In this document: positions 20,340 to 32,099 of the stretch, piece after piece
Layout: the number at the start of each line of letters is the position of its first letter
Position numbering within the stretch: the first letter of the stretch is position 1
Source of the DNA: Neocallimastix lanati (nom. inval.)
Taxonomy: Eukaryota > Neocallimastigomycota > Neocallimastigomycetes > Neocallimastigales > Neocallimastigaceae
DNA: 60,000 bases
Reading direction: 5' to 3'
Assembly (NCBI GenBank): GCA_016946835.1
Contig: JACVTC010000013.1
Span: forward strand, 299,001 to 359,000
Made by a program: the position numbers and the translations under genes
The notes under the pieces: generated by a model
What the model saw: only the letters and a program-made list of their open reading frames with translations
Database searches by the model: none
What the model was told of the DNA's origin: nothing

Positions 20340-21175
20340 AAACTTGTTTCATCTTTATTAATTAAGTAGATGATAAAATACTTGTAATAAAAAGAAAAAA
20401 AGATAAGAGAATAAAAAAAAATAACAATAATATATATATATATATAATATTATGAATTATTATAATTAAATAAAAAATAGGAAAAAAATTTTTAAAAAAA
20501 AAAATGAAAAGAAATGAAATGAAATAAAAAAAGTTACACAAATATATATTTTTCATGATTTGATTTGTTAGCTTTTACTTTATTATTTTATTTTATTTTA
20601 TTTTATTTTATTTTTTTTTTAAATGTTTCAATTTTTTTTTTAAACTTAATTAATAACTTTATTTAATTTATAATAATAATAAAGTTACATGATTTAAATG
20701 AAAAATAAAAAATAAACTATATGAAACAAAATATAATTTATTGTATAATTATAAAAGTGCGTTAGAAGCAATAATTTCTAACTTTTCTTATTCATCGATG
20801 ATAAAAAATGTTTCAATTAATTTAAGTATCCGTTAATTGCAAAAATTGACTAATTTATTATTTTTTTTTTTTTTTTTTTTTTTTTTAGACTTAGAGAAAA
20901 CTTTATTTAATTTATAATAATAATAATAAAATTATTATGGAAAAAAAAATAATTCATGTTTATTGTAGGTTCATTTATAATTAAAATTTAATGTATTCAA
21001 TGGTTTAATATTTCAGTCTTTAATTCATCTATTTATTAGTTAGTATAATATTCTAAATATAACATATCATAAATAATTCTTATAAATAAAAAGTATAATT
21101 AAGTTATTTAAATATTGTTCAGCTATTACATACATATATTCTTTAATTATTATTATTATTATTATTATTATTTAC
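20340..21175 (-). repeat. Host repeat copy R1
   Basis: This shares a series of anchors with R2 (26700-27330) and R3 (27331-27765), in the same order: ACACAAATATATATT, then TTGCAAAAATTGACTAATT (GCAAAAATTGAC in all), AATAATTCATGTTTA, CAGTCTTTAATTCATCTATT, and ATATTGTTCAG followed by an ATT microsatellite. It includes a minus-strand trace of the coding piece seen at 27000 (IIDE, stop, EKLE, IIASN). The copia element at 21.2-26.7 kb lies between R1 and R2. Confidence 0.7.
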
Positions 21176-21176
21176 G

Positions 21177-21178
<2 letters not shown>

Positions 21179-21228
<50 letters not shown>
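21179..21228 (+). repeat. Poly-A run of about 50 bases
   Basis: This is an uninterrupted adenine run just before the copia LTR region. It may be the old 3' tail of an inserted RNA-derived copy or a simple slippage product; its length may be unreliable in an assembly. Confidence 0.8.
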
Positions 21229-21229
<1 letters not shown>

Positions 21230-21231
21230 AA

Positions 21232-21459
21232 TAAAAAATATATATATTATTATATTTTATTATGTTAATTAATGTACATAAAGATATTATAAAGTTTCTT
21301 AATGATATAATGAATGTAATAGATTAAATATTGAATTAACGTATAATATTAAATAATGAAGTCTTTTTATCCTCAGAAATAAAATAATAATTAATAAATA
21401 AATAAATATTATAAATTTCGTATGTGTGTATACACCACATTCTGTGTGACTCCTTAACA
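21232..21459 (+). repeat. 5' LTR of copia element (left edge uncertain)
   Basis: From about 21285 to 21459 the sequence matches 26527-26683, after the copia pol. Shared anchors are AAGTTTCTTAATGATATAAT, TGTAATAGATTAAATATTGA, GTCTTTTTATC and the end GTG(N)GACTCCTTAACA or a close form. The end in CA is followed directly by the primer site. The left edge is not defined because poly-A precedes it. Confidence 0.7.
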
Positions 21460-21474
21460 GATTAAGAGTCTCAA
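21460..21474 (+). other. Primer binding site matching the tRNA-Lys(CUU) anticodon arm
   Basis: GATTAAGAGTCTCAA directly follows the LTR end. Its reverse complement, TTGAGACTCTTAATC, contains the CTT anticodon with flanking stem and loop bases of eukaryotic tRNA-Lys(CUU). The same box follows the LTR at 45451. Drosophila copia and yeast Ty5 are known to prime from a cleaved initiator tRNA half; a lysine half-tRNA would be an analogous case. Confidence 0.6.
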
Positions 21475-21645
21475 TACTGAGAGACTTATTTTTTTTTTTT
21501 TTTTATAAAACATTTTATGATATTATTAAATTTTAATAAATATTATTTAGTTTTTATTTTATTTTATTTTATTTTTTTTTTATTTTATGTTCATCATAAT
21601 GCTTAAGAGAAAAAATAACAAAAAAGCAATTGAAGAGAACTCTAA

Positions 21646-22545
21646 TTGGAGTTGAAGAGAACTCCAACTGATAGTAAGGAAAATGGAACTATCTCCCTAA
21701 TTACACATGATGATTCTGAAAACGATGATGTTACAAATGATTCTGATTTGTTTGACATTGATGAAAATCCTAATAATGATAAAATATCACCATTAATAAA
21801 AATTAATAAATACTATGGTAATACATCAAAATCTGTTTTTTTTTTGATATAAAAGATTTTAAAATATCAAAAGAAAATTTTCTTGATTGGTATGAACCAT
21901 TAAGAAGACATTTAATTGCCAATGATTTAGATACTTTTATTGACAAACAAATAGATATTAAAATTATGAATAGAAAACAAATAAAAGATGATAAGGCAGT
22001 CCAGTCAATAATAATTAATAGCCTGAATAAAATTAATCAATATTATCTTAGTGGATGTAGAACTGTATACCAAATGATGCAAAGATTGAAAAGGCGCTAC
22101 TATCAATCTGAGCAAGCATTATTTAAATATCTTTGAACAAAAAATCAAAAATTTAAAAAATTAATAATAATGATTATATTCATTTATATCCAAAACTGAA
22201 TGCGAAAATTTAAATAAAAAAAATCAATGGATGAAGAAACAAAACTTTTATATTCATGTATTGAACTAGATAAAATTGGTATTAATTCACCTCCTAATAT
22301 ACAGTTTTAAAAAATTTTTAATGATTTAGTTAATGAATTATATAAAAGATACGACTTTTTCGAAAAGGTAAATATATTAAAATACCTATACAATATGTCT
22401 ATTGATTTAAATATCAATAATGTGAACAAAGGAAAATCTTATAATAATGTTAATTATAGTAAAGATTATTACTGCCATATCTGTAAAGTTAAAGGTCATT
22501 CTACTATTTTTTTGTAAATTTAATTCTTTAAATAAAGAAAAAAAT
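21646..22545 (+). pseudogene. Ty1/copia Gag, frameshifted
   Basis: The first frame (21646-21852) is acidic. After a frameshift in a T run the Gag core follows: FKISKENFLDWYEPLRRHLI, then VYQMMQRLKRRYYQSEQ, typical of copia Gag. After stops it resumes with INSPP and ELYKRYDFFEKVN, and a zinc knuckle CHICKVKGHSTIF whose last Cys is one frame away across a T run. Breaks occur mainly in homopolymers. A homologous broken Gag lies at 32.1-33.3 kb on the other strand. Confidence 0.75.
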
Positions 22546-22739
22546 AATTATAAAAATAATAGTTTTAAAAATAACAATAATTATAAAAAACATAAATAAC
22601 ATTAAGTTTAATTTAAAACGAAATAATAATAATTATCACTCAAGTAATATTAATGAAGATAATTATAATAATGGTAATAATGACGATATTTCTAACAATT
22701 CATATGAATATAATGATGAGAATGATTTTTAAGGATGAA

Positions 22740-24240
22740 ACGTATATTAATTTTACTGTTAGTATCTCAGCAATTGAAAATTGTAATAACACTAATTTTA
22801 AATAAAAAGAAAATAAATACACACATTGAACTATTGATAGCAGGTACTGGTATTAATTTAACTAATGAATTAAACAATTTTAAAAAAAAAAAACATAGAT
22901 ATCAATAATAAAAATATTATATATCCAAATGTTAAAATTAGATAAAATTAAATGTAAAGGTAAATATAATGGAAAATTCAAAAATAATTTTTTTATTTTA
23001 TTTAATATTTATTACAAGTCAAATATCAAAAATAATTTAATTTCAACACTTTCTACACAAAAAAAAAAAATGGATGTAAAATAATTATATTAATAATAAG
23101 GACAGAGAAAAGATAATAAAATAATTAAAAAATTAATAGCAAATATTTATGGAGATAACAAAAAATTTATTTTCTTTTGATACCATACCAATTAATAATG
23201 TTGCTTCAAAAAAATCACGTTTGGCATATAGATACTGTTTTATGGCATGCGAGGTTTTGGTCATTACAATAACAAAAATATATACAAAATTTTGTTATCG
23301 AACATTTGAAACTTCATAACTCTAAAAATTTTCATTAATGCATAATCAGAAAGTTAAAGAAAAATCCTTTTTATAAACAATTTTTATAAATCTTGAAAAA
23401 ACCTATGGAACTAATTCACACTGATATTGTAGAAAAATTTAAAAATTCTTTTTACGATTTCAACTACTATGTCATTTTTTTTTATTTTTGATGATTTTTC
23501 TAGAAAATGTTGGGCTTTTTCCTATTAAAAGTGAATCTGATGTTCCTGATACTTTTATTAAATTTTATAACTTTATTTCTAATACTACCTCTTTCAAAAT
23601 TATTTAATGTTAAAATCAGATCATGGTACAGAATACGTTAATAAAAAATTTAATTTAATTTATGGAATCCAAAGGTACTAATTTTATTCATTCGAACTCC
23701 AGGAAATCCTCAGCAAAATGGTCGTGCTGAACGCTTGAACCAAACTTTAAACAATTGTACAACGACTTTATTGAATTCTGCTAAACTTCCTCTTAATTTC
23801 TGGGATTCCGCTATTTTATTGCGCTGCTTATTTGTATTAATATTAACCCTCATTGGAGTATTGAAAATAAAAATTCCTAATAAATTATTTTTCCAACAAA
23901 CCCGTTGATATTGCACATTTTAAAGTTTTTTATTGTAAGGCCTTCCTTTATAATAATCATAAATCCAATAAATTTAAATATAATTCTATACCTGGTATTT
24001 TTCTTGGTTATGCAGGTGATTCGCTTGGTTATAAAAATTTTAGATGTTTCTACTAATTCTATTATTACCGCCAGAGATGTATATTTTTTTTTAGAAGATA
24101 TTCCTGGTACTATTAATACTACTTTCTTTTGCAATAAATATATTGACTCTATTATAGATTTCAAGGATTCATTAATTAAGGGGGAAAGTAATAATTCTAA
24201 TGATATTATGAATGATTTAAAATTGAAAAATCCTTAAAAT
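22740..24240 (+). pseudogene. Copia protease and integrase, heavily frameshifted
   Basis: Near 22835 a protease-like box reads LLIAGTGINLTNELNNF; the usual Asp is lost. The GAG-pre-integrase His domain is seen near 23235 (LWHARF in one frame, GHYNNKNIYKILL in the next). The integrase core follows: ELIHTDIV near 23410, GTEYVNKKFN near 23630, and GNPQQNGRAERLNQTLNNCT near 23705 with the catalytic Glu. The downstream IPGIFLGYAGDSLGYKNF at about 23990 is the usual copia integrase C-terminal motif. The enzyme would be inactive through many frame changes and stops. Confidence 0.8.
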
Positions 24241-24660
24241 AATAATAATGATATGAATAATAATAAATATAGCGATATTAATAATAATAATAATAATGAT
24301 ATAAATAATAGTAATTATAGCGATATAAATAATAATAATAATAATAATTAATAATAATAATAATGATTTGAATAATAATTATTTATTTAATAATAACAAT
24401 TTAAATAATAACAATAATTTATATGCTTATGATAATAATAGTAATTTTTTTAAAAATAACAATAACTTAAATAATAATAATAATAATTCAAACAATATAA
24501 ATGATATAAATAATAATTATTTTAATAATAATCAACACATCAATACTAACTTAAGTAAAAATAGTTTTTTTGACAATAATAACTTAAATAATAATTTTAA
24601 CAATAATGATAACAATAAAAATAATAAAAGATCTCTCGAAGAAAAAAAATGCCTATAATA
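24241..24660 (+). pseudogene. Copia integrase-RT linker, Asn-repeat region
   Basis: Long Asn-Asn tracts with scattered Asp, Leu, Phe and Ser (24368-24658 is open) follow the integrase. The AAT/AAC repeats look expanded by slippage. No function can be read. Confidence 0.6.
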
Positions 24661-24759
24661 ATGATTCAGATAACGAACCATTAAATTTAAGAAAAGAAAA
24701 ATTTAAAAATAAATATAACAAACGACACAAAGTTATGAACATCATTATGAACGTTCCAA

Positions 24760-25410
24760 ACACATACGAACAAGCCATCAACTAAGAAGACAGTAATGAA
24801 TGGAAACTAGCCATTAAAGTAGAACTTTCAATCATGCATAACAACAATGTAATGGAAGTAGTTAATAAAATTCCAAAAAAAAATGTACGTATAATAGATA
24901 CTAAATACTAAAATGGGTATTCACTGAAAAGGATGATAACAAAAAAAGAAAAAAAAAAAAGGCAAGACCAGTCGCTCGTGGTTTCCAACAAATACCTAGG
25001 CAAGATTTTATTGAAACATAATCACCAACAATTCAAGCCGACAGTCTCAGATTAACAATCGCTATAGCCTCTCTAAATGAATGGAACCTTAAACAATTAG
25101 ATATAAAAGCTGCATACTTAAATGAAGATTTAGAAGAAAAAATATATCTGAAAATATCTTTAGGTGATAAAAATTATAATAAAAATAAATATTGACTATT
25201 AAAGAGGGATCTCTCTATGGTTCAAAAAACAAGATGGTAGAATGTGGTATAAAGAAATATCACATTTTCTCATTAGTATTGGTTTTAAAAGATACAATAC
25301 AGATAAATGTCTTTTTTGGTAAATATGATAAAAGTAATAAATTAATTTGTTTACTAAGGTTATATATTGATGACATTTTAATAACAGGTGAAAGGACAAT
25401 GAAATAAATT
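24760..25410 (+). pseudogene. Copia reverse transcriptase, frameshifted
   Basis: EDSNEWKLAIKVELSIMHNN opens the domain near 24795. Then come TKWVFTEK-like and ARPVARGFQQ segments in changing frames, FIETYSPT, and LKQLDIKAAYLNEDLEEKIY. Finally LLRLYIDDILITGE holds the catalytic Tyr-x-Asp-Asp near 25360. Stops and shifts, mostly at A runs, break the frame at least four times. Confidence 0.85.
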
Positions 25411-26294
25411 ATGTTATTAATAAATTAAAAGGTAAATATAAGATTTCAAAAGAATCAAATACAAATAAAATAATTGGTATCAATATATATAAAACTATAA
25501 ATGGATACAAAATAAATCAAATAGATTTCATCAACAGGATCATCAAAAAAGTATAAGTTGAATAAAACAAAGAATGTCAAAACGCCTTGCAGAAATGTAA
25601 TAGATTTTTAAAGAGAAAATTCAAAATTTGGTTAATGTTGGAGAATATAAATCTTTACTTGGTGTTCTTCTTTGTATATCAGTAAAATCCAGAACTGACA
25701 TAATTTTCGCAGTAAACCAAGCTTCAAGAAATTGTGAAAATCCAACCAAAGCGGACTATGGATCATTAATGTATCTATTACAATATTTAAAAGGAACAAT
25801 TAGCAATTCAATATGTTATAATAAAAGAAGCAGATTCATTGGATATTCTGATTCAGATTTTGCAAGTGATGAAAAAACAAGAAGATCCACTAGCGGTGTT
25901 TATTTTCTTACTTGGTGATAGTCCAAATTCATGGAAACCTCAACAACAAAAAAGTGTAACTCTCTCCACAGCAGAAGCTGAATTTGTAAGTTTAACTGAA
26001 TGTGCCAAACAAAGTATTTAGTTTAAAAATTTATTTAAGGAAATTTTTAATAAAGAAATAAAAATAAAAACTATGGTAGATAATAAAGCTTGTATAACAA
26101 TAGCTCAAGATACAAATTCAAAAGGCCGATGTAAACACATAGAAACTAGATATAAATTTATACAAGAAGAAATAAATACCAATAATATTATATTAGAATA
26201 TATTAATATAGAAAACATGTTAGCAGATCCTTTAACAAAAAGTATTACAGTCATAAAAATGAATCGTTTTATAAATTTAATTTTTACAGATTAA
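25411..26294 (+). pseudogene. Copia RNase H and C-terminus
   Basis: The segment at 25628-25918 reads GEYKSLLGVLLCISVKSRTD, then FIGYSDSDFASDEKTRRSTS with the RNase H Asp, and shifts into KSVTLSTAEAEFVSLTECAK (catalytic Glu). After a TAG it continues as MVDNKACITIAQD and ENMLADPLTKS, the usual copia end, to a TAA at 26292. Only a few breaks are present here, fewer than in the rest of the element. Confidence 0.85.
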
Positions 26295-26305
26295 AAAAAA
26301 AATTA

Positions 26306-26379
26306 TGATTTTTCATTATTTGTATATATAGTTAAAAAATATATCATTTTTCAGTATTTGTATATATAGTTAAAAAATA

Positions 26380-26416
<37 letters not shown>

Positions 26417-26456
26417 TCATTATTTGTATGTATATAAAAAAAAATTTTATAAAATA

Positions 26457-26487
<31 letters not shown>

Positions 26488-26526
26488 TCATTATTTGTAT
26501 GTATATAAAAAAAAATTTTATAATAC
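26306..26526 (+). repeat. Short tandem repeats after copia pol
   Basis: TTTTTCAGTATTTGTATATA and GTTAAAAAATATAT-type units are repeated twice (26308-26380). Then come two copies of an ATT array plus TTTCATTATTTGTATGTATA and an A8-9 TTTTATAA tail. They lie where the 3' LTR should begin. Confidence 0.75.
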
Positions 26527-26683
26527 TTAAGTTTCTTAATGATATAATGTATGTAATAGATTAAATATTGAATTTATGTATAATATTAAATAATTGAGTC
26601 TTTTTATCTTAAGAAAGAAAATAATAATTAATAAATAAATAAATAAATATATAATAATATAAATTCCGTGTGGCTCCTTAACA
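26527..26683 (+). repeat. 3' LTR of copia element (right part)
   Basis: This matches 21285-21459 and ends CTCCTTAACA, the same LTR end as the left copy. Beyond it the host repeat R2 begins. The differences between copies (several substitutions and indels in about 165 bases) indicate an old insertion. Confidence 0.7.
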
Positions 26684-26699
26684 TATTTTAATTTAATAA

Positions 26700-27330
26700 A
26701 GAATAGAAAAAAAAATTTAAAAAAAAAAAAAAAATGAAAAGAAATGTTACACAAATATATATTATTTATGATTTGATATGTTAGCTTATATTTTATTATT
26801 TTATTTTATTATATTTTATTTTTTTATTTTTTTCAATTAATTGAATTAAAGTATCTTTTTTTTTTTTTTTTTTTTTTTTTTTTATTTTTTTAGACTAAGA
26901 GAATAACTTTATTTAATTTATAATAATAATACAATTACATAATTTTAAAGGAAAAAAAAATAATAAAATACATGAAATAAAATATTATATATTATAAAAT
27001 TATAATCGTTGGAAGCAATAGCCTCTAACTTTTCCCATTCTTCGATAATAACACCACGTCCATTATTGTGAGTAATAATTTCAGTATTAGTGTTATTAAT
27101 CAAATCTGTATTTGTCATTTCACCTGGAGGTGAAAATCCATGCCTTATCATTTCGACGTCGACGCTCTCGGTAACGGTAGATTCAACGAAATACCAATTT
27201 TATTTTATTATATTTTATTTTATTTTTTTTTTTAAATTAATTGAATTTAAGTATCTGTTAAATGCAAAAATTGACTAATTTATTATAGAAAAAAAATAAT
27301 TCATGTTTACTGTAGGTTTATTTATAATTA
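26700..27330 (-). repeat. Host repeat copy R2
   Basis: This has the same anchors as R1 and R3 and carries the best preserved coding remnant of the family (26945-27180, minus). R2 lacks the CAGTCTTTAATTCATC tail present in R1 and R3 and runs directly into R3. Confidence 0.65.
26945..27195 (-). pseudogene. C-terminal coding fragment of an unknown repeated gene
   Basis: The minus strand reads STVTESVDVEMIRHGFSPPG, then EMTNTDLINNTNTEIITHNN and GVIIEEWEKLEAIASNDYNF, before passing into hydrophobic AT-rich sequence. A decayed version of the EEWEKLEAIASN part lies at 20760-20800 in R1. The less AT-rich composition suggests a genuine exon end. I do not recognise the family, and neither a start codon nor further exons were found. 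Confidence 0.35.
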
Positions 27331-27765
27331 AATTATATATTATTATAATTAAATAAAAAATAGAAAAAAAAATGAAAAGAAATGAAATAAAAATAAAGTT
27401 ACACAAATATATATTATTCATAATTTGATATGCTAGTTTTTATTTAATTTTTTTATTTTATTTTATTTTATTTTATTTTTTTTAAATTTTTCAATTAGTT
27501 GAATTTAACTATCTGTTAAATGCAAAAATTGACCAATTAATTATAGAAAAAAAAATAATTCATGTTTACTATAGATTCATTTATAATTAAAATTTAATGT
27601 ATTCTATGGTTTGTTATTTCAGTCTTTAATTCATCTATTTATTAGTTAGTATAATATTCTAAATATAACATAACATAAATAATTTTTATAAATAAAAAGT
27701 ATAATTAAGCTACTTATATATTGTTCAGTTATTACATACATTCTTTAATTATTATTATTATTATT
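27331..27765 (-). repeat. Host repeat copy R3
   Basis: The anchors ACACAAATATATATT (27404), TGCAAAAATTGACCAATT (27517), AATAATTCATGTTTACTATA (27551) and CAGTCTTTAATTCATCTATT (27623) follow the R1 order. The coding fragment found in R1 and R2 is absent. Confidence 0.65.
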
Positions 27766-28093
27766 TTTTTTGACTATTATAAAAATAAATTCTATTTATT
27801 AATATATTAATTATTATATTAAATATAGCATAACATGAATAATTTTTTTTTTAATAAAAATTAGAATTTTGCTATTTTCATAAATTTTTCAGGCATTAAA
27901 TAAGTTTCATTGATTTTTTTTTTCAGTGCAATAAAAAAATTAAATATATTCTCAGTACATCCATAATTTACTTTTTTTTTTGAAACCATTCATTCACTAT
28001 CCTAAGATTTATTTTTTTTGTTGACAATTAATATTTTTTCATTTTTAGAGTAAAATTTATTTATAAAATTAATAATTATAGATAGAATATTTG
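27766..28093. other. AT-rich spacer
   Basis: No gene seen. This is T-rich sequence downstream of the ZFAND2-like gene on its strand; it may hold its polyadenylation signals, but none stands out. Confidence 0.4.
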
Positions 28094-28205
28094 TTTTTCT
28101 TTTTCATATATTTCAATATAGTTTACTAGTTTTTCTTTGTCATATATTTCAATATAAATTACTAGTTTTTCTTTTTCATATATTTCAACAGAGTTTACTA
28201 ATTTT
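28094..28205 (-). repeat. 36-bp tandem repeat, three copies, in the 3' UTR
   Basis: TTTTTCTTTTTCATATATTT followed by CAATATAGTTTACTAG is present three times with few changes. It ends two bases from the stop codon of the ZFAND2-like gene, so the repeat would be transcribed as the start of its 3' UTR. Confidence 0.8.
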
Positions 28206-28206
28206 A

Positions 28207-28915
28207 CTATATTTTATAAAACAATTTCTCTGTTTTTTTTCGTTGTTCATCAAATGATTTTTGTATAGCCCATGCTAATTGATCCGCTTCCGACATTTCC
28301 TTCTATTAATATATTCATTATACATATATGTTTATTACAATGATTAATTATATATTACATTTTTTATATATTTTTTTAAAAAACAAATATTAAATATTAT
28401 ATATGAATTAAATATTTACCAAAGTATGTATATTACTACCAGGTGGATTATTTCTTCTACTATTTAAACTTGATTTCGATGAAGATGAGGCATTCATTCT
28501 ATTATTAGTCTTTTCAATATTGACGTTCCTTTTTTTTTTTTTAAATTTTATTAATACATATAAATAAAATATAATAGAAATTTTAATTATAATGAATAGA
28601 GAAAATAATATTAAAAATAATGATAATTATAAAAATATTAATAATATTATATCATATCAATAATAATTTAATTATTTTTATAAATGTATTATTTATTTAT
28701 GATTATTTCAAAAAAAAAATAATAAAATAAAAGATAAAAATAAAATAAAATAAAATAAAATAAAATAAAATAAAATTAATTTATGTTATTTACTTCAATC
28801 GGCAATTATGGTCAATATCCTATTCATTAATAATAATGTAAATTTAAAATTTTAAAAATTAATATCATTAAAAGTAATATACTCCACTTTTTATCTTTAA
28901 ATTTTTTATTAATTC

Positions 28916-28948
<33 letters not shown>

Positions 28949-29700
28949 CAATCTATGTTTAATACAAAAACTCTTTTTACATTTTGGACATACAAAAGGA
29001 ATTAGCTGTTTTGTCTTACAACCTTTATATTGACAGGTTTTTTTAGTCGAAGTTGAAGTTGAAGTCCCAGGATCTGAACAATTATCATTTATATGTTTAT
29101 TTACTCTAATATTTGGATCTTCATCTCTTTTTATGGGTACAATTTTTCCACACAATGGACATATTGTAGTATGAAAATCCTTTCTTTCTGTTGATTCTTT
29201 TTCACAACGATGACTTTCAGGTTTCCAATGCTCTTTGCTATTATATATATATATATTAAAATTGCATACATCTTAATAATTTATTTTTAAAATAATTCAT
29301 CATATTAACGGAAATATAATAAATATTAAATACTTACCAAAAAACATGTTTACAGTACTCACAAGTAAATGGAAGAAAATCTATTTAAATTATAAAAAAA
29401 AAAAAATTAAATTAAGATTAAATATTTTTATTAATTATGAATTTTAATGATATTAAATTGAAATTTCCTTTACAATTTATTATATTTTTATTTTAAAAAA
29501 TTTAAAGAACTTACCAAGTTGTTTGCATTCCTTTAAATGGCATTGCTTTCCTGTTATAATAATTAATATAAAAATATGTAAAAATAAAAAATAATTATTA
29601 ATAAAAAAAAAAAAAGTGTAAAAAAATTTCAAAAAAAAAATAAATTGAACTCTATATATAACAACAGTACAAAATAATTACCTAAATCCGGGAATTCCAT
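28207..29700 (-). CDS. AN1-type zinc finger protein with UIM (ZFAND2-like), 7 exons
   Basis: Hand splicing gives exons 29700-29682, 29550-29515, 29380-29338, 29237-28949, 28819-28794, 28528-28420 and 28302-28207. All use GT-AG and keep frame, for 205 residues from MEFPDLG to a TAG. Two AN1 fingers are complete: Cys10, 15, 25, 28, 33, His36, 42, Cys44; and Cys101, 106, 116, 119, 124, His127, 133, Cys135. A Cys59-x2-Cys62...His81...Cys86 cluster lies between them. Residues 177-193 (SEADQLAWAIQKSFDEQ) form a ubiquitin-interacting motif. In animals and yeasts this family binds the proteasome or p97/Cdc48 and helps clear ubiquitinated and misfolded proteins, notably under stress. Order and spacing match ZFAND2. 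It is the only clearly intact housekeeping-type gene in the window. Confidence 0.9.
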
Positions 29701-32090
29701 TTTCTTTTTAAAATTATTTTAATTAATATATCTTATTTTATGGTCTACTAAGACAAGAAGTTTAGTATAATTTTATGATATTCTTTTATCGAAATTTACT
29801 TTGATATTAATGTTATAAATACAGCCCACTTCTCAATATTTAATGAATATATTTTTATATTATATTTAGGTATAACTTTTTTTTTTTTAAAAAAAAATAA
29901 AAAGATAATAAAATAAAAAGATAAAAAAAATAATATTAAAATAAAAATTTAAAAAGGTAAAAAATATGATCTTTTATACTAAAGATTTGATTAAACCTTC
30001 CTCATATTAATATTTCATATTTCCTAATAATTGATATTATAATTGATAGAATTCTATAATAATTAAAATTTGTTTATTTTTTTTTTATGTATATAATTAA
30101 TAATTTTTAATTAAAAATTTTTTAATTTAAATTTTCATTTCATTTCATTTAATATAAGGAAAAAAAAAAAAAAAATAGAAGAAAAAAGAAAATAAAAAAA
30201 AAAAAAGAATAATTATTATTAATAGAAGTTTTATTATTATTAATAGTATTATTATTATTAATAGTTTTATTATTATTATTAATAAAAATAAAAATGGACA
30301 CTACTTTTTTATTACTAATATTTATTTCTTATTATTATTAATAAGTATTAATAAAATTAAAAAAAGATTTTTCTATTATTATTATTAATTATTTATTATT
30401 AATTATTAATTATTATTTATTATTTATTATTTATTAATAAATACTCTTTTATTTCTTTTTATTATTTATTATTATTTATTATTTATTATATATTATTTAT
30501 TATTTATTATATATTATTTATTATTTATTTATTATTTATTATTTATTATTTATTATTTATTATTTATTATTTATTATTTATTATTTATTATTTATTATTT
30601 ATTATTTATTATTTATTATTTATTATTTATTATTTATTATTTATTATTTATTATTTATTATTTATTATTTATTATTCAATTATTTATTATTTATTATTTA
30701 TTATTTATTTTATATTATATTTTATATATTATTTATTATTTATTATTTATTAATAAATACTCTTTTAATGTATTATTTAATTATTTATTATTTATTATTC
30801 AATTATTCAATTATTTATTATTTATTATTTATTAATTAAATATTATTAATATATTATTTATATATTAATAATATATTTATTTATTAATAATTTATTTATT
30901 TATATAATTATTTATTAATAATTTATTTATTTATTAATAATTAATTTATATAATTAATTATTTAATATATTTATATATACATATTTATTTATTTATATAT
31001 TTATATAATTATTTATTTATTTATTAATAATTTATTTATTTATTTACTTATTTATAGGTATATTATATCTTTTTTTTTTTTTTTTTAATTATATTTATCT
31101 CTACATGATATGAAGAATTCTCTTCATTAAATTACAATTAAAATAGAGAGTTTTTAATAAAAGTGATAGAATAAATGAAAAGAGTTCATTAAAACATTTG
31201 AAGAGTTCATGAATTGGATTTTGTTAATTCAGGAAAAAAGAATTTTCGTTTGGTTAGCAATGAAATTATTTATCAAAGAGAATAAAAAAGAAAAAAAAAA
31301 ATTATTTAAAAAAAAATATTCATAAAATATATATATATATTTTTTATAAATTTTATTGTATAACTATTTATATATAGAGAAGTTGAACTTTTATCAAATG
31401 CTAAAAATGTACAATTATTGAATAAATATATATATAACATATGTTATATAAATATTTTACATATATTTTACATAACATTTTATATTATTTTTTGTATACT
31501 CTAAATGATCCTTCATTCCTAATTTAATAAAGCAAAAGTAAAAATAAATAAAATAAATAAAATGAATAAAATAAAAAAATTAAAAAATAAAAAAAAATAA
31601 AGAAAAAAATTAGATTTTGTTAAGATTAATATTATTAATATTATTATTAAAATAAGAATAAATGCAATAAAAAAAACCAAAAACTAAAAATGAATAAATT
31701 CTTAATTTGCGGAGAATTACCGCAAAATGCTTTTTTTTTTAGTATTTTCCAAAAATTAATTAATTAATAAATTTCTTATTTTATACATTTTTTTTATGAT
31801 ATTCAACCATAGATATTCTCATATTTTTATTTTTTTTTAAATAATATTTTTAAATTTTCACATGATATATTTACATATATATTTATTTATTCATCTACCA
31901 ATTTTTTATTAATTATTTTAAATTATAATAATAAATAATAATAAATAATAATAAAAAAGAGTATTTATTAATAATAAATAATAATAAAAAGAGTACTTAT
32001 TAATAAATAATAATAAAAAGAGTATTTATTAATAAATAATAAATAATAATAAATAATAATAAAAAGAGTATTTATTAATAAATGCTCTTA
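29701..32090. other. Low-complexity AT-rich intergenic region
   Basis: No gene seen over about 2.4 kb. The centre is a long ATTATTT satellite-like array. A perfect short hairpin TTTGCGG...CCGCAAA lies at about 31707-31727. The part just upstream of 29700 should contain the ZFAND2-like promoter, but no clear box is visible. Confidence 0.5.
30440..30730. repeat. ATTATTT heptamer array
   Basis: TTATTTA units recur with a 7-bp period for about 250 bases (best at 30525-30675), with looser copies continuing to about 31040. This is a microsatellite expansion. Confidence 0.85.
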
Positions 32091-32099
32091 TTATTTAGA

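Noticed and set aside
30200-31050. Possible CRISPR-like or satellite array.
   Set aside because: There are no spacers and no unit longer than 7 bp; it is a simple ATTATTT microsatellite.
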